Origin: DATGJX01 sp963830545
GTDB taxonomy: Bacteria; Vulcanimicrobiota; Vulcanimicrobiia; Vulcanimicrobiales; Vulcanimicrobiaceae
Direction of reading: 5' to 3'
DNA: 64,000 nt
Assembly: GCA_963830545.1 (NCBI GenBank)
Contig: CAWHMK010000001.1
Span: 2,170,001 to 2,234,000, forward strand
Every line of letters begins with the position of its first letter. Positions within the stretch are counted from its first letter, which is position 1. A program made the position numbers and the translations under genes. The notes beneath the pieces are model-generated. The model saw nothing but the letters and a program-made list of their open reading frames with translations. It was not told the DNA's origin and ran no database searches. Below, piece after piece: positions 52,073 through 61,786 of this stretch.

Positions 52073-52669
52073 ATGTTGCACATGATCATCGCTGCCGTGA
52101 CGATGCAAAACTTCACTGTCACTCCGCAGCGCGCCGCGATAAACGCGGTTGGTATGGGATTAAAAAAGCCGCCGGTCGTCGTGCGAACGAATGTCGTCGG
52201 ACGGTACGCGACCGTTCTTACGAAGGGCGGGATGATGGAGGGCCGTCCCGTCACCGAGCCGATCTTCGTGGAACGGTTTTCATTCGGCTGGCAGGCTCTG
52301 CAACTCTTGAATTGTCGTTTGGAGTCACGTGCGCTGGGCGCGCATACGGAAGCGTTGCTGATGCGCGGGATGCCGTCCGCAAAAGGAACCGCGTGCTATG
52401 AACGTGCCGATGCGGGACCGCCGATGCAAGTTGCGGCGGTGCGCCGCATGATGCAGGGTCCGCTCGTTCCATCGGTCGTTGTTTCGGGAAATTGGGCGTT
52501 GGGCGAGTGGTACGGCGCCGGCGGCGGAGAGTCGCTCTTTCAGAACCGCAATGGCCGCTGGAAATTGATTACGAGTGGAGGTGGCGCAATGGGTGTGGCG
52601 GAGATGCGTGCTTTTGGCATACCACGAGCGTCTTGGTGCGCGTTCGGCATTTATGACGCCCACTGCTAA
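52073..52669 (+). CDS. Hypothetical protein, possibly exported
   Basis: About 198 residues from ATG 52073, chosen for the AGGTGAAG upstream. The N-terminus (MLHMIIAAVTMQNFTVTPQR) is short and hydrophobic but not a classical signal peptide. The body has two Cys pairs far apart and a Gly-rich stretch near WYGAGGGESLFQNRNG, WKLITSGGG at about residue 170. No family recognised. Confidence 0.55.
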   Translation: MLHMIIAAVTMQNFTVTPQRAAINAVGMGLKKPPVVVRTNVVGRYATVLTKGGMMEGRPVTEPIFVERFSFGWQALQLLNCRLESRALGAHTEALLMRGMPSAKGTACYERADAGPPMQVAAVRRMMQGPLVPSVVVSGNWALGEWYGAGGGESLFQNRNGRWKLITSGGGAMGVAEMRAFGIPRASWCAFGIYDAHC

Positions 52670-52741
52670 GATAGCTCGGGAACTTGGGCGGCAGCTCGCT
52701 TGCGAACCGGTCGCGTGCCGCGTTCGTTCCTAGATAGAATC

Positions 52742-53143
52742 ATGACAAAGAACAGCATTCGAAGTGCGGCCTTCGTTTTAGCCGCAACCCTTGCGGGCGT
52801 TCCCGCCATCTCGCAAGCGTTTCCAACTCAGAGTAGCGTTCCCGTGCACGTCAATTACGACACGTCGCTGCGGTCGGTCTACGGCATGCCTTCGCCATGG
52901 ACCGGGGCGCTGCAACTCACTATCAATCCCGACGGCGTGATTCAGGGATACTACCGTCCGGCGGACGACGACTCGTTCGTCCCGGTCACCGGAGGGCGCA
53001 ACGGTAACGACGTTTGGCTCGACATCGGAATGGCCGGCCGCCTGCACGTAACCGGAGTCATGCATGGCAATGCAATTACCGGCGGTGCGATCGACGAGCG
53101 GTCGAACCGGGCGTACGACTTCAGCGCGCAGGTTTCGAACTAG
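52742..53143 (+). CDS. Small secreted protein of unknown function
   Basis: 133 residues from ATG 52742. A clear signal peptide (cleavage after ISQA) precedes a beta-rich domain with WTGALQLTINPDGVIQGYYR and DVWLDIGMAGRLHVTGVMHG, a pattern like a small lipocalin- or DUF-type beta barrel. No cysteines. It is followed by a long perfect hairpin. No family recognised. Confidence 0.6.
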   Translation: MTKNSIRSAAFVLAATLAGVPAISQAFPTQSSVPVHVNYDTSLRSVYGMPSPWTGALQLTINPDGVIQGYYRPADDDSFVPVTGGRNGNDVWLDIGMAGRLHVTGVMHGNAITGGAIDERSNRAYDFSAQVSN

Positions 53144-53148
53144 CGCAC

Positions 53149-53183
53149 GATCGTGGCGGCGCTATTGCGCCGCCACGATCTTT
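53149..53183. terminator. Long perfect convergent terminator hairpin
   Basis: A perfect 14-bp stem (53149-53162 with 53167-53180, loop TATT) followed by TTT. It lies between the small secreted gene and the M61 peptidase gene and overlaps the last six codons of the latter, so the DNA serves as both code and hairpin. Confidence 0.78.
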
Positions 53184-55088
53184 GCAAGCATGTCCGGCTT
53201 GCCCGGTATGCGCGCCAAATGCGGGAAACGTTCTCCGCCGTGGTAATTCACGGCGTACGTTCCGACTGAGCCGTCATTGTTCGCGATGAACGTGATGCTG
53301 CCGGAGGCATGCGGCGAAGACTTCACCGCATACTTGAGCGCGTCCGGATCCCACGCTTGACCGTTGACGGCGACCACCTTGAAACCGGGCGCGAGCCCCG
53401 CGTTCCAGGCCGGCGAGTTCTCACGTACGTGCTGAATTTGGCCTTCGTCGTTTACGATGAACCCAAGCGAGTACCAGTAGTCGGCGTCGTGCGTCAGCTC
53501 GTCGTCCGCATCGATGAACTTGTTGGGCTTTGAATCGTAGACGAGTCGCCAGCCCGCGCGCGCGAGATCGTCGCTCGGCGGATGCGCGGAAATCTGATAA
53601 ACGTAGCGCTGGAAGAATCCATGCCAGTCGTAAGGAACGACGGACGAGAGCGTCTTCTCCACGGCCTCACGCGTGTACGTCTTCGTAATCGGCCCGGTGA
53701 GTTCGGGCGCGGTAAACGCGTGCAAGAACGTGTCGAGTGATTTCGCTCCGCCGCTCTTTTCGCGAATAATCGTGTCCGCGTCCAGCCAAATCAGCTCGCC
53801 TTCCGTATAGAAATCACCGGCCGTGCGGCGAAGGGATGAATATTGCCCGCCGGCCTCATAGAGATATGGCGCGGCCGTCGTCGTGTCGATCAGCGGCGTC
53901 GGTGTTGCGGCCCGATTCCATATCCATGTCCGCCCAAATGCTCGCGAGATACTCCGGATAGTCCTTCGGATTGCGGATTCCGCTGCGGAACGAAAGCAAA
54001 TCGCCCAGATACTGGTTCATGCCTTCGTACACCCAGAGCAGATCGGTACGCTGCGGAATTTGAAAGTTGAGCGTCGTCAGATCCCAAGGGCGGCGGTACT
54101 TACCGTTCCAGGAATGCGAGAGCTCGTGCGTGACGAGATCGCCGGCTCGCACCTGCTGCTGCAGACTAGTCAGAAAATTATCGGGCGCGCGGTCGTCGCT
54201 GCTCTGGTGATGCTCGATGCCTTGGAATCCGAGTACGTCGCTGAGCGCCAGCAGCGAGTGATACCACGTCCAGTGGCGCGATCCGTATAGTGCAAATGCT
54301 TGTGCGGGCACGCGCTTGTAGGCATCCAGCAGCTTCGCGGAAACGTCCAAATCCTGCGGCTTGTCGGCGAAAATGTCGAGCCATTGCGTGGCATTGCCGC
54401 TGCGCCACAATAAGACGTGTTTGTAGTACCGCCCCATGTCGAGCGGCGAATCGATGAGCATGTTGAGCGGCGTCAAGTCGAAATCCACGCGATCGCCGGT
54501 TTGATGCGCGCCGTAGAGCGAAGTCGCGTAGCCCCATCCATTGGGCAGCACGATGCTGGGCTTGACGTAGTATTCGTGCGAATTCACGTCGCTTTGATAA
54601 AAGAGATCGCGATTCCAATTGATGATGGCGACGTTTTTGCCCGCCATACGATCGGGTGCATTCACGAGCACCGTGAAATCCACGGCGATGCGCGAAACCC
54701 CTTGCGGCACGTCCACGTGAAAGGCGTACATGTCCACGACGTCGCGCTGCCAGGCGAGAGCGCGCCCGTTGGCGCTCACCCGAATTTGCGAAATATTGCT
54801 GAGCGGCCCAGTGGGGCCGTGCTCACCCGGAATCCATTTCGGATACACGAACGTGAACGCGCCCGGACGAACCGGAACGTTCATGTGCGAGTACATCAAC
54901 CCGCGTGCGGCCTCGCGCGCATCGAGTACTAGGGTCATCGGATCGCTCTGCGTGGCATACGAGGTCGCGGACGGGACTTCGGGCGCGAACGCGTTGCTGT
55001 CGTTCGTCTGCGCCGCACCGAAGGCGCTGGTGGCGATGAGAACCGCGCCGAGCAAAGCCGGAATAAGGACGTTCTTCATTGCGCGCAT
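53162..55088 (-). CDS. M61-family glycyl aminopeptidase with PDZ domain, frameshifted
   Basis: Exported metallopeptidase. The first frame, from ATG 55088 or 55079 with a signal peptide (cleavage near AFGAAQ), holds an N-terminal beta domain and the catalytic HELSHSWNGK (HExxH plus E in VYEGMNQYLGDLLSFRSG). Near 53895-53903 the frame breaks after GRNTD; the other frame continues TPLIDTTTAAPYLYEAGGQY and ends with a PDZ domain (HVRENSPAWNAGLAPGFKVV). Joined length is about 640 residues, normal for M61 enzymes such as Sphingomonas glycyl aminopeptidase. Substrate is not known here. Confidence 0.85.
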
Positions 55089-55211
55089 CTTTGTCGCAAG
55101 ACGATCATTTTCCTCAATTCGCCAAACGGTCACAGTGGCGGCTTGGCTCCTTCCATTGCCGGACCGTCCGCGTGCGGCTTCACCCCCGGAAGCGGCGGGT
55201 ACAAGGGCGCT

Positions 55212-55412
55212 ATGGACAAGCTGAAGCGAGATCGTGACGGTGAAATCTTCCAGGACGATCTGACCGAGAACGAGAGCATGCCCTCGCCTTCGCGGCGCGA
55301 GGATGCGGAAGAAACGCGCCGGCTCGATCCCAACATCGACTCTCAGGAAGACGACGAAACGATGGCGGACGATCGGTTCGGCGTGGATCAAAAAACCCAC
55401 GACAATCGCTAG
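55212..55412 (+). CDS. Very acidic 66-residue protein
   Basis: From ATG 55212 a 66-residue product rich in Asp, Glu and Arg with no hydrophobic core (REDAEETRRLDPNIDSQEDD). It looks disordered. It is one base before the HAD gene and matches in character another small acidic gene just after it, so both may be linkers or regulators of the same unit. No family recognised. Confidence 0.5.
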   Translation: MDKLKRDRDGEIFQDDLTENESMPSPSRREDAEETRRLDPNIDSQEDDETMADDRFGVDQKTHDNR

Positions 55413-55413
55413 C

Positions 55414-56118
55414 GTGTCACGTCTCATTCTCGATCTCGACGGCACGCTCGTCGATAGCGTCTACCAACACGTATACTCGTGGCACCTCGCGTTGCAATCG
55501 TGTGGTTTCGATCTGCCGATGTGGCAGATTCACCGGAAGATCGGCATGGCCGGCGGCCTGCTCATTCGCGCGCTGTCGAACGAACTCGGAGCATCGATCG
55601 ACGAGGCGACGAAGCAGCGGCTCGAATCGAGGCATTCGGAAGAATTCGCAAAGATACGCCCGACGGTTGCACCGTTTCCCGGGGCACGCGAGTTGCTGCA
55701 GACGCTGCAGCGCACCAAGACGCCGTTCGCAATCGCGACCAGCGGCGATAAGCCGGATGTGCAGCCGATGCTGCAGCCGCTGGGCATCGACGAAAACGAC
55801 GTTCCGGTCGTCTTCAAAGGCGACGCACCCCTGCCCAAACCCGATCCCGGCTTGCTGCTTGCCGCAGCCGCGAAATTACCGGATTCCTCCGAGGAAACGT
55901 TCGTCGTGGGCGATAGCGTTTGGGATATGCTGGCGTCGCGGCGCGCGCATTTTCTGGGCATCGGGGTCTTGACGGGCGGGTACGGGGAGAGTGAATTGAC
56001 CGCGGCGGGAGCGTACCGCGTATACGCGGATCCGGCCCAGATACTACAGCATCTGCACGAAATCGGTATAGTAACGGAGGCAACATGGAACGGGAACGCT
56101 ACAGCAACGAAGACCTAG
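55414..56118 (+). CDS. HAD-superfamily phosphatase (phosphoglycolate phosphatase-like)
   Basis: 234 residues from GTG 55414, one base after the upstream stop. Motif I DLDGTLVDS is at residues 7-15, motif II Thr/Ser in FAIATSGDK, Lys in KPDPGLLL, and motif IV in VVGDSVWDML. The cap is of the helical C1 type. It is likely a soluble phosphatase or beta-phosphoglucomutase-like enzyme; the substrate is open. Its 3' end overlaps the next small gene by 34 bp. Confidence 0.85.
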   Translation: MSRLILDLDGTLVDSVYQHVYSWHLALQSCGFDLPMWQIHRKIGMAGGLLIRALSNELGASIDEATKQRLESRHSEEFAKIRPTVAPFPGARELLQTLQRTKTPFAIATSGDKPDVQPMLQPLGIDENDVPVVFKGDAPLPKPDPGLLLAAAAKLPDSSEETFVVGDSVWDMLASRRAHFLGIGVLTGGYGESELTAAGAYRVYADPAQILQHLHEIGIVTEATWNGNATATKT

Positions 56119-56327
56119 TGGAGCGCGAAATCGAAAACGAGACCACCTCACCGGAATCGACCGAAGACACCGAAGTCGACCGGCGCTCGGGTCCGGACGT
56201 TATTCGTGACGTGGAACCGAATCGTCCGCGCGAACGTGCGGAAGTAATTTACGGAGATACGGATATGGATCCGAACCGCGACGACCAGCGATCCGCGCAC
56301 CATGCGGATGCCGACGAGCATCTCTAA
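56085..56327 (+). CDS. Acidic 80-residue disordered protein
   Basis: 80 residues with a good GGAGG seven bases before the ATG. Glu/Asp/Arg-rich, low complexity (EIENETTSPESTEDTEVD), no hydrophobic core. Like the 66-residue protein on the other side of the HAD gene. It may be a desiccation- or stress-type disordered protein; this is a guess from composition. Confidence 0.55.
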   Translation: MERERYSNEDLVEREIENETTSPESTEDTEVDRRSGPDVIRDVEPNRPRERAEVIYGDTDMDPNRDDQRSAHHADADEHL

Positions 56328-56336
56328 GGTATCGGA

Positions 56337-57131
56337 TTAAAAGCGCAGCCCGAATCCGAAGCCGGCGTAATGCGCACGTGCAATATCGCTCGCGCTTCGT
56401 CCGGCTTCGAGATCGATCTCGATCGACGGCGTTAGGAGATATTGAAATGCTGCGTCCATTCCGAATTGCGCGCCGCCGTCCGGCCGCGTGCGCGTTTGTC
56501 CGAATGCTTCCAGGAAAACTTGAGCGCGCGGGTTCCATTGATCGGTCACGACGGCGGACGGAAGCAGCGTAAAAAAACGTCCGCGCGGTCCAGCGAGCGA
56601 TGCTGCGTACGCGCTTTGGAATCCGAGCGTCGTTGCAAAGCCGAACTTCGAGGAGAGCGGAAACGAGTAATCAGCGTTGAGCGTTTCGGTCGGCGCGCCG
56701 GCAGTGAATGCGGCAGTGCCGGTCGGCGCGGTAAACAGGAAATCGGCGGCGAGGGCCCGACTGCCGTCATGCCAGATCTCGTACTTCGCGCCCGCACCGC
56801 TATCGAAAAAACCCGAGGCGCGCGCGCTGCCCGATAATTGCTCGCCATACGCGGGCCCGATGAAATCGAGTTCCAGGCCGTTGGCAACGCCGAAGCGCAG
56901 AAAGCCCTGCGGGTAGGTCGTGCTTTGCGCCGGCTCTCCCGACGATCGTGCGTAGCCTAATTCCGCGACGGATTCGTGCGCTTTGACCGAGCACGAGCTG
57001 AACCCGACGCTCGGACGGTTGAGCGCTGCAAGCAAGTTCGTGCGCGGCGCGCCGCACGGGTCGACCGGGGCAGGTGTGGGGCTCGGAGTCGCCAGCGCCG
57101 CAAAAATGAGAATCGTTCCTAAATTCGGCAC
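56337..57131 (-). CDS. Predicted outer-membrane beta-barrel protein
   Basis: 264 residues. A short N-terminal hydrophobic region, then about 10-12 amphipathic strands with aromatic belts (GFLRFGVANGLELDFIGPAY, ADYSFPLSSKFGFATTLGF), ending ...YAGFGFGLRF with C-terminal Phe. It resembles meta-pathway-type transporter OMPs (Phenol_MetA_deg), which are often called transporters without proof. It is convergent with the acidic protein gene. Confidence 0.65.
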   Translation of the reverse strand: MPNLGTILIFAALATPSPTPAPVDPCGAPRTNLLAALNRPSVGFSSCSVKAHESVAELGYARSSGEPAQSTTYPQGFLRFGVANGLELDFIGPAYGEQLSGSARASGFFDSGAGAKYEIWHDGSRALAADFLFTAPTGTAAFTAGAPTETLNADYSFPLSSKFGFATTLGFQSAYAASLAGPRGRFFTLLPSAVVTDQWNPRAQVFLEAFGQTRTRPDGGAQFGMDAAFQYLLTPSIEIDLEAGRSASDIARAHYAGFGFGLRF

Positions 57132-57202
57132 GCTGAAACTTACGGGCAGCGGAAGGGGTGTACCTGCGGCTCCCCCAATCTACCCGGGTTGTTCCCCGCC
57201 CT

Positions 57203-57219
57203 CAAATGCGTTGCATTTG
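57203..57219 (+). promoter_or_regulatory. Hairpin upstream of etfB
   Basis: CAAATGC, loop GTT, GCATTTG, enclosed by partly complementary CCCCGC and GCGGGG runs. It lies 37 bp before the etfB GTG, in a stretch between divergent genes. It could be a leader structure or an operator; no T-run follows. Confidence 0.35.
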
Positions 57220-57255
57220 CGGGGCGCGTCATGTTCAGCGGAGGTTTTTCCCCAC

Positions 57256-58048
57256 GTGAAGATCGTGGTGACCGTAAAATTGGTCCCGGATACGAACGCC
57301 GTCAAGCGGATCGATCCGGCGACCAAACGGCTCGTGCGCACCGGTTTGGAAACCGTGCTCAATCCTTTCGACGAGTACGCAATCGAAGCGGCGCTGCAAC
57401 TGAAAGAAAAACTCGGCGGCGATACGACGGTGACGATTTTCACGATGGCGCCGGAGAGCGGTAAGGAAACCATCCGAAAAGCGCTCGCGATGGGTGCCGA
57501 CGACGCGGTGATGCTCAGCGACGCCGGCTCTGGAAGGCAGCGATGTGTGGGCGACCTCGTACGCGATGGCGCGAGCGCTCAAGAAAGTCGGATTTGATTT
57601 GCTGATCTGCGGCGGACTTGCCGACGACGGCAACACGGGCGGCGTGCCCGGCGCGCTCGCGGAGATCTGGGTGTCCCCGGATTGACCAACGTGCGGAAAA
57701 TCGATGAAGCGGGCGACGGCAAGATCAAAGCGCAACGCGAAACCGACAGCGGCTATCAAGTAGTGAGCGGGCCGTTTCCGGCACTCATTACGGTGACGAT
57801 GGCCGTCGGCGAGCCGCGCTATGCATCGCTCAAAGGCATCATGGGCGCGAAGAAAAAGACGATTGCTGCCATGTCGCTTGCGGATCTCGGATTGGAGCGC
57901 GCAGTCGGCGGCGACGGTGCGAAAACCGAAGTGCTCGACGATTTCCGCGCCAAAAGCGCGTGAAAAAGCGCGCGTCGTCGAAGCGCCGGATGGCGCGACG
58001 GGGGCGCGAGCGATTTTCGATTTCCTTCGAGAGAGAAAACTCATCTGA
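57256..58048 (+). CDS. etfB: Electron transfer flavoprotein subunit beta, frameshifted
   Basis: Starts GTG 57256 (VKIVVTVKLVPDTNAVKRID). In-frame landmarks are LNPFDEYAIEAALQLKEKLG and GKETIRKALAMGADDAV. After breaks near 57530, 57680 and 57960 the sense continues LEGSDVWATSYAMARALKK, LLICGGLADDGNTGG, the ETF phrase ETDSGYQVVSGPFPALITVT, LKGIMGAKKKTIAAMSLADL, and EKARVVEAPDGATGARAIFD to 58048. Joined length is about 263 residues. With EtfA it carries electrons from acyl-CoA or similar dehydrogenases to ETF-quinone oxidoreductase. The frame breaks are likely indels. Confidence 0.85.
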
Positions 58049-59067
58049 TGCAGCACGTCATCGTTTTCGCCGAACACAAAGGCGGACAAACGCGCAAAGT
58101 CACCTACGAGCTTGCGACGAAGCGCGCAAGATTGCCGACGCGCTCGGCGGTAAAGCGCACGCGGTCGTGCTCGGTGCGGGCGCGATCGCTGGCCGAGCAG
58201 CTTGAAGAAATATCCGCTCGACAGCATTCACGTGACGCGAAGATTCCGACGTCGACAAGTATCTTGCTCGATCCGATCGTCGACTACATGGAAGCCGTTG
58301 CGCAAAAGACCGGGCCCGCGCTGATTCTGTGCCGAACACGATGCTCGGCCGCGATGTCGCCGGTCGTTTCGCCGCGCGTTTGGATGCAGGCATGAATTCG
58401 GACGTAACGGAGTTTCGGCTCGATGCCGGGAAGGCCGTCGCGTGCGGGACCCGAAACTGCAAGGTTCGACCGTCGTCGCCAGCGCGTTCAAAAATACGGA
58501 CTACGGCGTCGCAACCGTCCGTCCGAACGCTTTCGATGCGCAAGCGCGGCGGCGGCTCTGCGCAAATCGTGAAGCTCGAAAAACCGGCCGGCAAGTCGTA
58601 CGCGCATGGTCATCGAGAGCGAAGTGGAAGAGGCCTCGGGCGAAATGGGACTTGAAGAAGCGCCGGTCGTGGTCAGCGGCGGTCGCGGTCTGGGCGGCCC
58701 GGATCCGTTCACGACGCTCTTGAAACCGCTCGCCGATGCGCTCGGCGGTGCAGTCGGCGCATCGCGTGCGGCGGCCGATGCCGGGTGGGTGCCCTACAGC
58801 CTGCAGATCGGGCAAACGGGCAAAGTCGTCAGCCCGCCGCTGTACATCGCGGTCGGTATTTCCGGCGCGATTCAGCACAAGGTGGGCATGCGGACGGCCG
58901 GCACGATCGTCGCAATCAACCGCGACGCGGCCGTTCCAATCGCCGAGTTTGCCGATCTGCTGGTCGTCGGCGACCTCTTCCAAATTGTCCCGGAATTGAC
59001 GAGCATGGTCCAAGGGGCCAAAAGCGCACGCGTAATGATCGGGCCCCCTCCGGCGTTATCACCGTAG
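58048..59067 (+). CDS. etfA: Electron transfer flavoprotein subunit alpha, multiply frameshifted
   Basis: Starts MQHVIVFAEHKGGQTRKVTY. Breaks near 58130, 58210, 58260, 58330 and 58440-58600 must be bridged: the sense then gives AQIADALGGKAHAVVLGAGA, LLDPIVDYMEAVAQKTGP, VPNTMLGRDVAGRFAARLDAGMNSDVTEF and then the intact FAD-binding C-terminal domain (SGGRGLGGPDPF, PYSLQIGQTGKVVSPPLYI and AVGISGAIQHKVGM, TIVAINRDAAVPIAEFADLL). Joined length is about 330 residues. EtfA binds the FAD used in electron transfer. It overlaps etfB by one base. Confidence 0.83.
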
Positions 59068-59092
59068 CAACTTCAAGTAAGGACGAACGATT

Positions 59093-60632
59093 TTGAAACG
59101 TATTCTCGTAGCCGCGTCATTCGTCGCGGCATTCTGCGGTGTGCTCGCACTTTCTGCGGCACCGGCGCACGCCGGCCTGTTCGGCGGCAGCAAGGCGAGT
59201 CCGACGCCCACCCCGTCGGCCACGCCGCTTCCGATGCCGACGGCGACGCCGGAGCCGCCGAATATTGCCATTCCGCGGCTCGAGCAGAAGCTCAAGGACA
59301 ATCCGAACGATCGCGAAGCCATGACGGATCTCGCGGCGGAATTCGTGGGAATCGGTCAACCCGGCGCAGCAGCGACGCTGACGCAGCGTTTACTGCAACT
59401 CGGTACGAAAACCGCACAAGTGTATTACCTGGATGGCGACGCCCAGGAATCGCTGAACAATCTGCCGGCAGCGACGTACGATTTCGAGCAAGCCTCGAAC
59501 TTGGAACCGACCAATCTCTCCGTCCTCAGCTCGCTTGCGGACGCATACATGAAGTCCAACCGCATGCAGGATGCCGAGCGCGTCGCGACGCGCGCGGTAA
59601 CGTTCAACAAGACCGAACCGCAGGCGTACGTGTCGCTCGGCGTCGTATATGCGTCCGAGCAGAAATGGGACGATGCGCGCAAGCAGTTCGAAACTGCGTA
59701 TTCGCTCAATCCAAAAGACGTGACGCCGCTGATGCAGGAAGCGCAGACGTGGGTCATGCAAAATACGATTCCCAACGCGCTTGCCATCGATCGATCGTGC
59801 GATTGCCGCCGATCCGAAGAACGTCGAAGTGCTCATGTACCGCGCGGATCTCTACGCCAAGCAGCACAACTATGCCAAATCCGCCTCGGCCTACGACGAC
59901 GCCGTCGCTGCTGCAACGAGCGACACGCAGAAGGCGTCGGTACTGGTTCGCAAGGCGCTGATGTACGCGGGCGCTCAGCAGCAGCAGAACGCGCAGGCGA
60001 CATTCGATGGCGCAATCAAGCAGTTCCCGTCCATAGGCTCGCTTCACACGGCGTATGGTGAATACTTCCTGCAGCAGCGGAATCAGCGCCGCGGCGAGCA
60101 GGAGTTGCTCACGGCGTTGCGCGTGGACCGGACCGACGTGACGGCGCTGATGGACCTCGCGCAGTTGAAAGAATCGCAAGGCCGCATGCTTGACGCGATC
60201 GGCTATCTCAAGCAGCTTACGAACGTCGCGCCGAGCGCGCAGACCTTTGCGCTGCTCGGACAGGCGTACGTTTCAACGCACGACTACACGCGAGCAAAGG
60301 ATGCCTGCTCGAAGTCGTTCCAGATCGATCGGACGCCCGATACGCTGGGGTGCATTGCCGGCTCCGATTACTCCATGAAGAACTACAAAGAAGCTGCGCA
60401 AATCTTCGACGCACTCAACAACGCAATCAAACCGTACATGGATCGCAATCCGCAGCTGCTCTACATGGCCGGCGATTCCTATACGCACACGAACCAGAAG
60501 AGCAAAGCGATCGACGCATACAAGCGTCTTCTGAAGATCATGCGTCCGGGAACGAAGGAATACAAACAGATCAAATCCCAGATTGCGGACCTTTCTAAGG
60601 CTCCGCCACCGAAAAAGGGCAAACACGCCTAG
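59093..60632 (+). CDS. Exported TPR-repeat protein, frameshifted
   Basis: A signal peptide ends at PAHA, a Pro/Thr-rich linker (about 35-60) follows, and then about ten TPR repeats such as LEQKLKDNPNDREAMTDLAA and VYYLDGDAQESLNNLPAATY. Near 59786-59798 the string ATCGATCGATCG carries an extra ATCG; removing it joins the two frames as IDRAIAADPKNVEVLMYRAD and the repeats run to 60632. Joined length is about 512 residues. TPRs form scaffolds for protein complexes; here probably periplasmic. Ends in a Lys-rich tail. Confidence 0.8.
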
Positions 60633-60645
60633 CGGCACGATCCAA

Positions 60646-61686
60646 ATGCTCGTCGTTCATGACGAACTCTGCGGCGACCACCTGCGCGCGATTCCGCATC
60701 CGGAATCTCCGGAGCGCGTCGAGGCGGTCGCCGCTTTCTTATCCGCACGCGGCTCGCTGAACCATACAGTTCCGGCGCGCGATGCGAGCGACGAGGACGT
60801 CGAACGCGTACATTCCGGCGGATACCTCGAGATTGTTCGCCGTGAGGTTGCCGCACTGCACGGACACGCGGGCTATCTCTCGACCGGCGACACGGTCGTG
60901 GACGAACGTTCTCTGCGCGCTGCGCGACGAGCCGCCGGCGGCGCAATCGTCGCAGCGGAGACCGCGTTCGAGCGCAACGCACCGGTGTTCGCCGTCGTCA
61001 GACCGCCGGGACATCATGCCGAACCGGCGCGCGGTATGGGCTTTTGCGTCTTCAACAATGCCGCCATTGCGGCTCGCGCCATTCAAGCGCAAAGCGGCGC
61101 GCGCGTGCTCGTCGTCGATTTCGATTATCATCATGGGAACGGCACGCAAGCCGTCAGCGGAAACGGCCTTTCATATGTGTCGACGCATGGATATCCGGCG
61201 TATCCGGGAACGGGCGGTCCCGATGAGAATTACGCTTTGCCCGATCGCGATGTAATCGTGAACGTGCCTCTTCCCGCGCACGGGCTCGGCACCGAAGCGT
61301 TCGTTGCATTGTGGGAAACGCTGCTGCCGCGCGTCGCGGCGCGCGTGCGCCCCGATATGCTCATCGTCAGTGCGGGATTCGATTACGTTGCGGGCGACCC
61401 GGTGGGCGATCTCGGCGTCGGCGTGTCAGCCGCATCGCAACTGGCCGCGCTCATCCAGCGCACCGCGCAGACGTATTGCCACGGGCGTGTTGCCTACGTG
61501 CTGGAAGGCGGCTACGATACGCGTGCGCTCGCCGCATCGGTCGGACTGATCGTTGATTCACACGACTCGCATGAAAGCGCCCAATCCGAAGCGGATCCGC
61601 CGCAATTCCCGAAGCGCAGCGGCGGATCGTCGTCAAAATCGACGGCATATTGGATTAATGCCGTAGGGATGGAGGCGTGTGAATGA
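60646..61686 (+). CDS. Histone-deacetylase-family hydrolase (acetoin/acetylpolyamine type)
   Basis: 346 residues from ATG 60646. A zinc arginase/HDAC fold: FAVVRPPGHHAEPARGMGFC with the tandem catalytic His, zinc ligands VVDFDYHHGNGTQ and VSAGFDYVAGDP, and the catalytic Tyr-type region VLEGGYDTRALA. Class II bacterial relatives deacetylate acetylpolyamines or act in acetoin use; the true substrate is unknown. The gene is complete, unlike its neighbour. Confidence 0.88.
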   Translation: MLVVHDELCGDHLRAIPHPESPERVEAVAAFLSARGSLNHTVPARDASDEDVERVHSGGYLEIVRREVAALHGHAGYLSTGDTVVDERSLRAARRAAGGAIVAAETAFERNAPVFAVVRPPGHHAEPARGMGFCVFNNAAIAARAIQAQSGARVLVVDFDYHHGNGTQAVSGNGLSYVSTHGYPAYPGTGGPDENYALPDRDVIVNVPLPAHGLGTEAFVALWETLLPRVAARVRPDMLIVSAGFDYVAGDPVGDLGVGVSAASQLAALIQRTAQTYCHGRVAYVLEGGYDTRALAASVGLIVDSHDSHESAQSEADPPQFPKRSGGSSSKSTAYWINAVGMEACE

Positions 61687-61786
61687 TTAATTCGTTTCCC
61701 GTCAAACCAGAAAGCGATGTTCCGTGATTGAGGCACTCTATGCATTCTCGCGTGAAAACCCTACGCAGAAGCGGCGGATTGCAATA

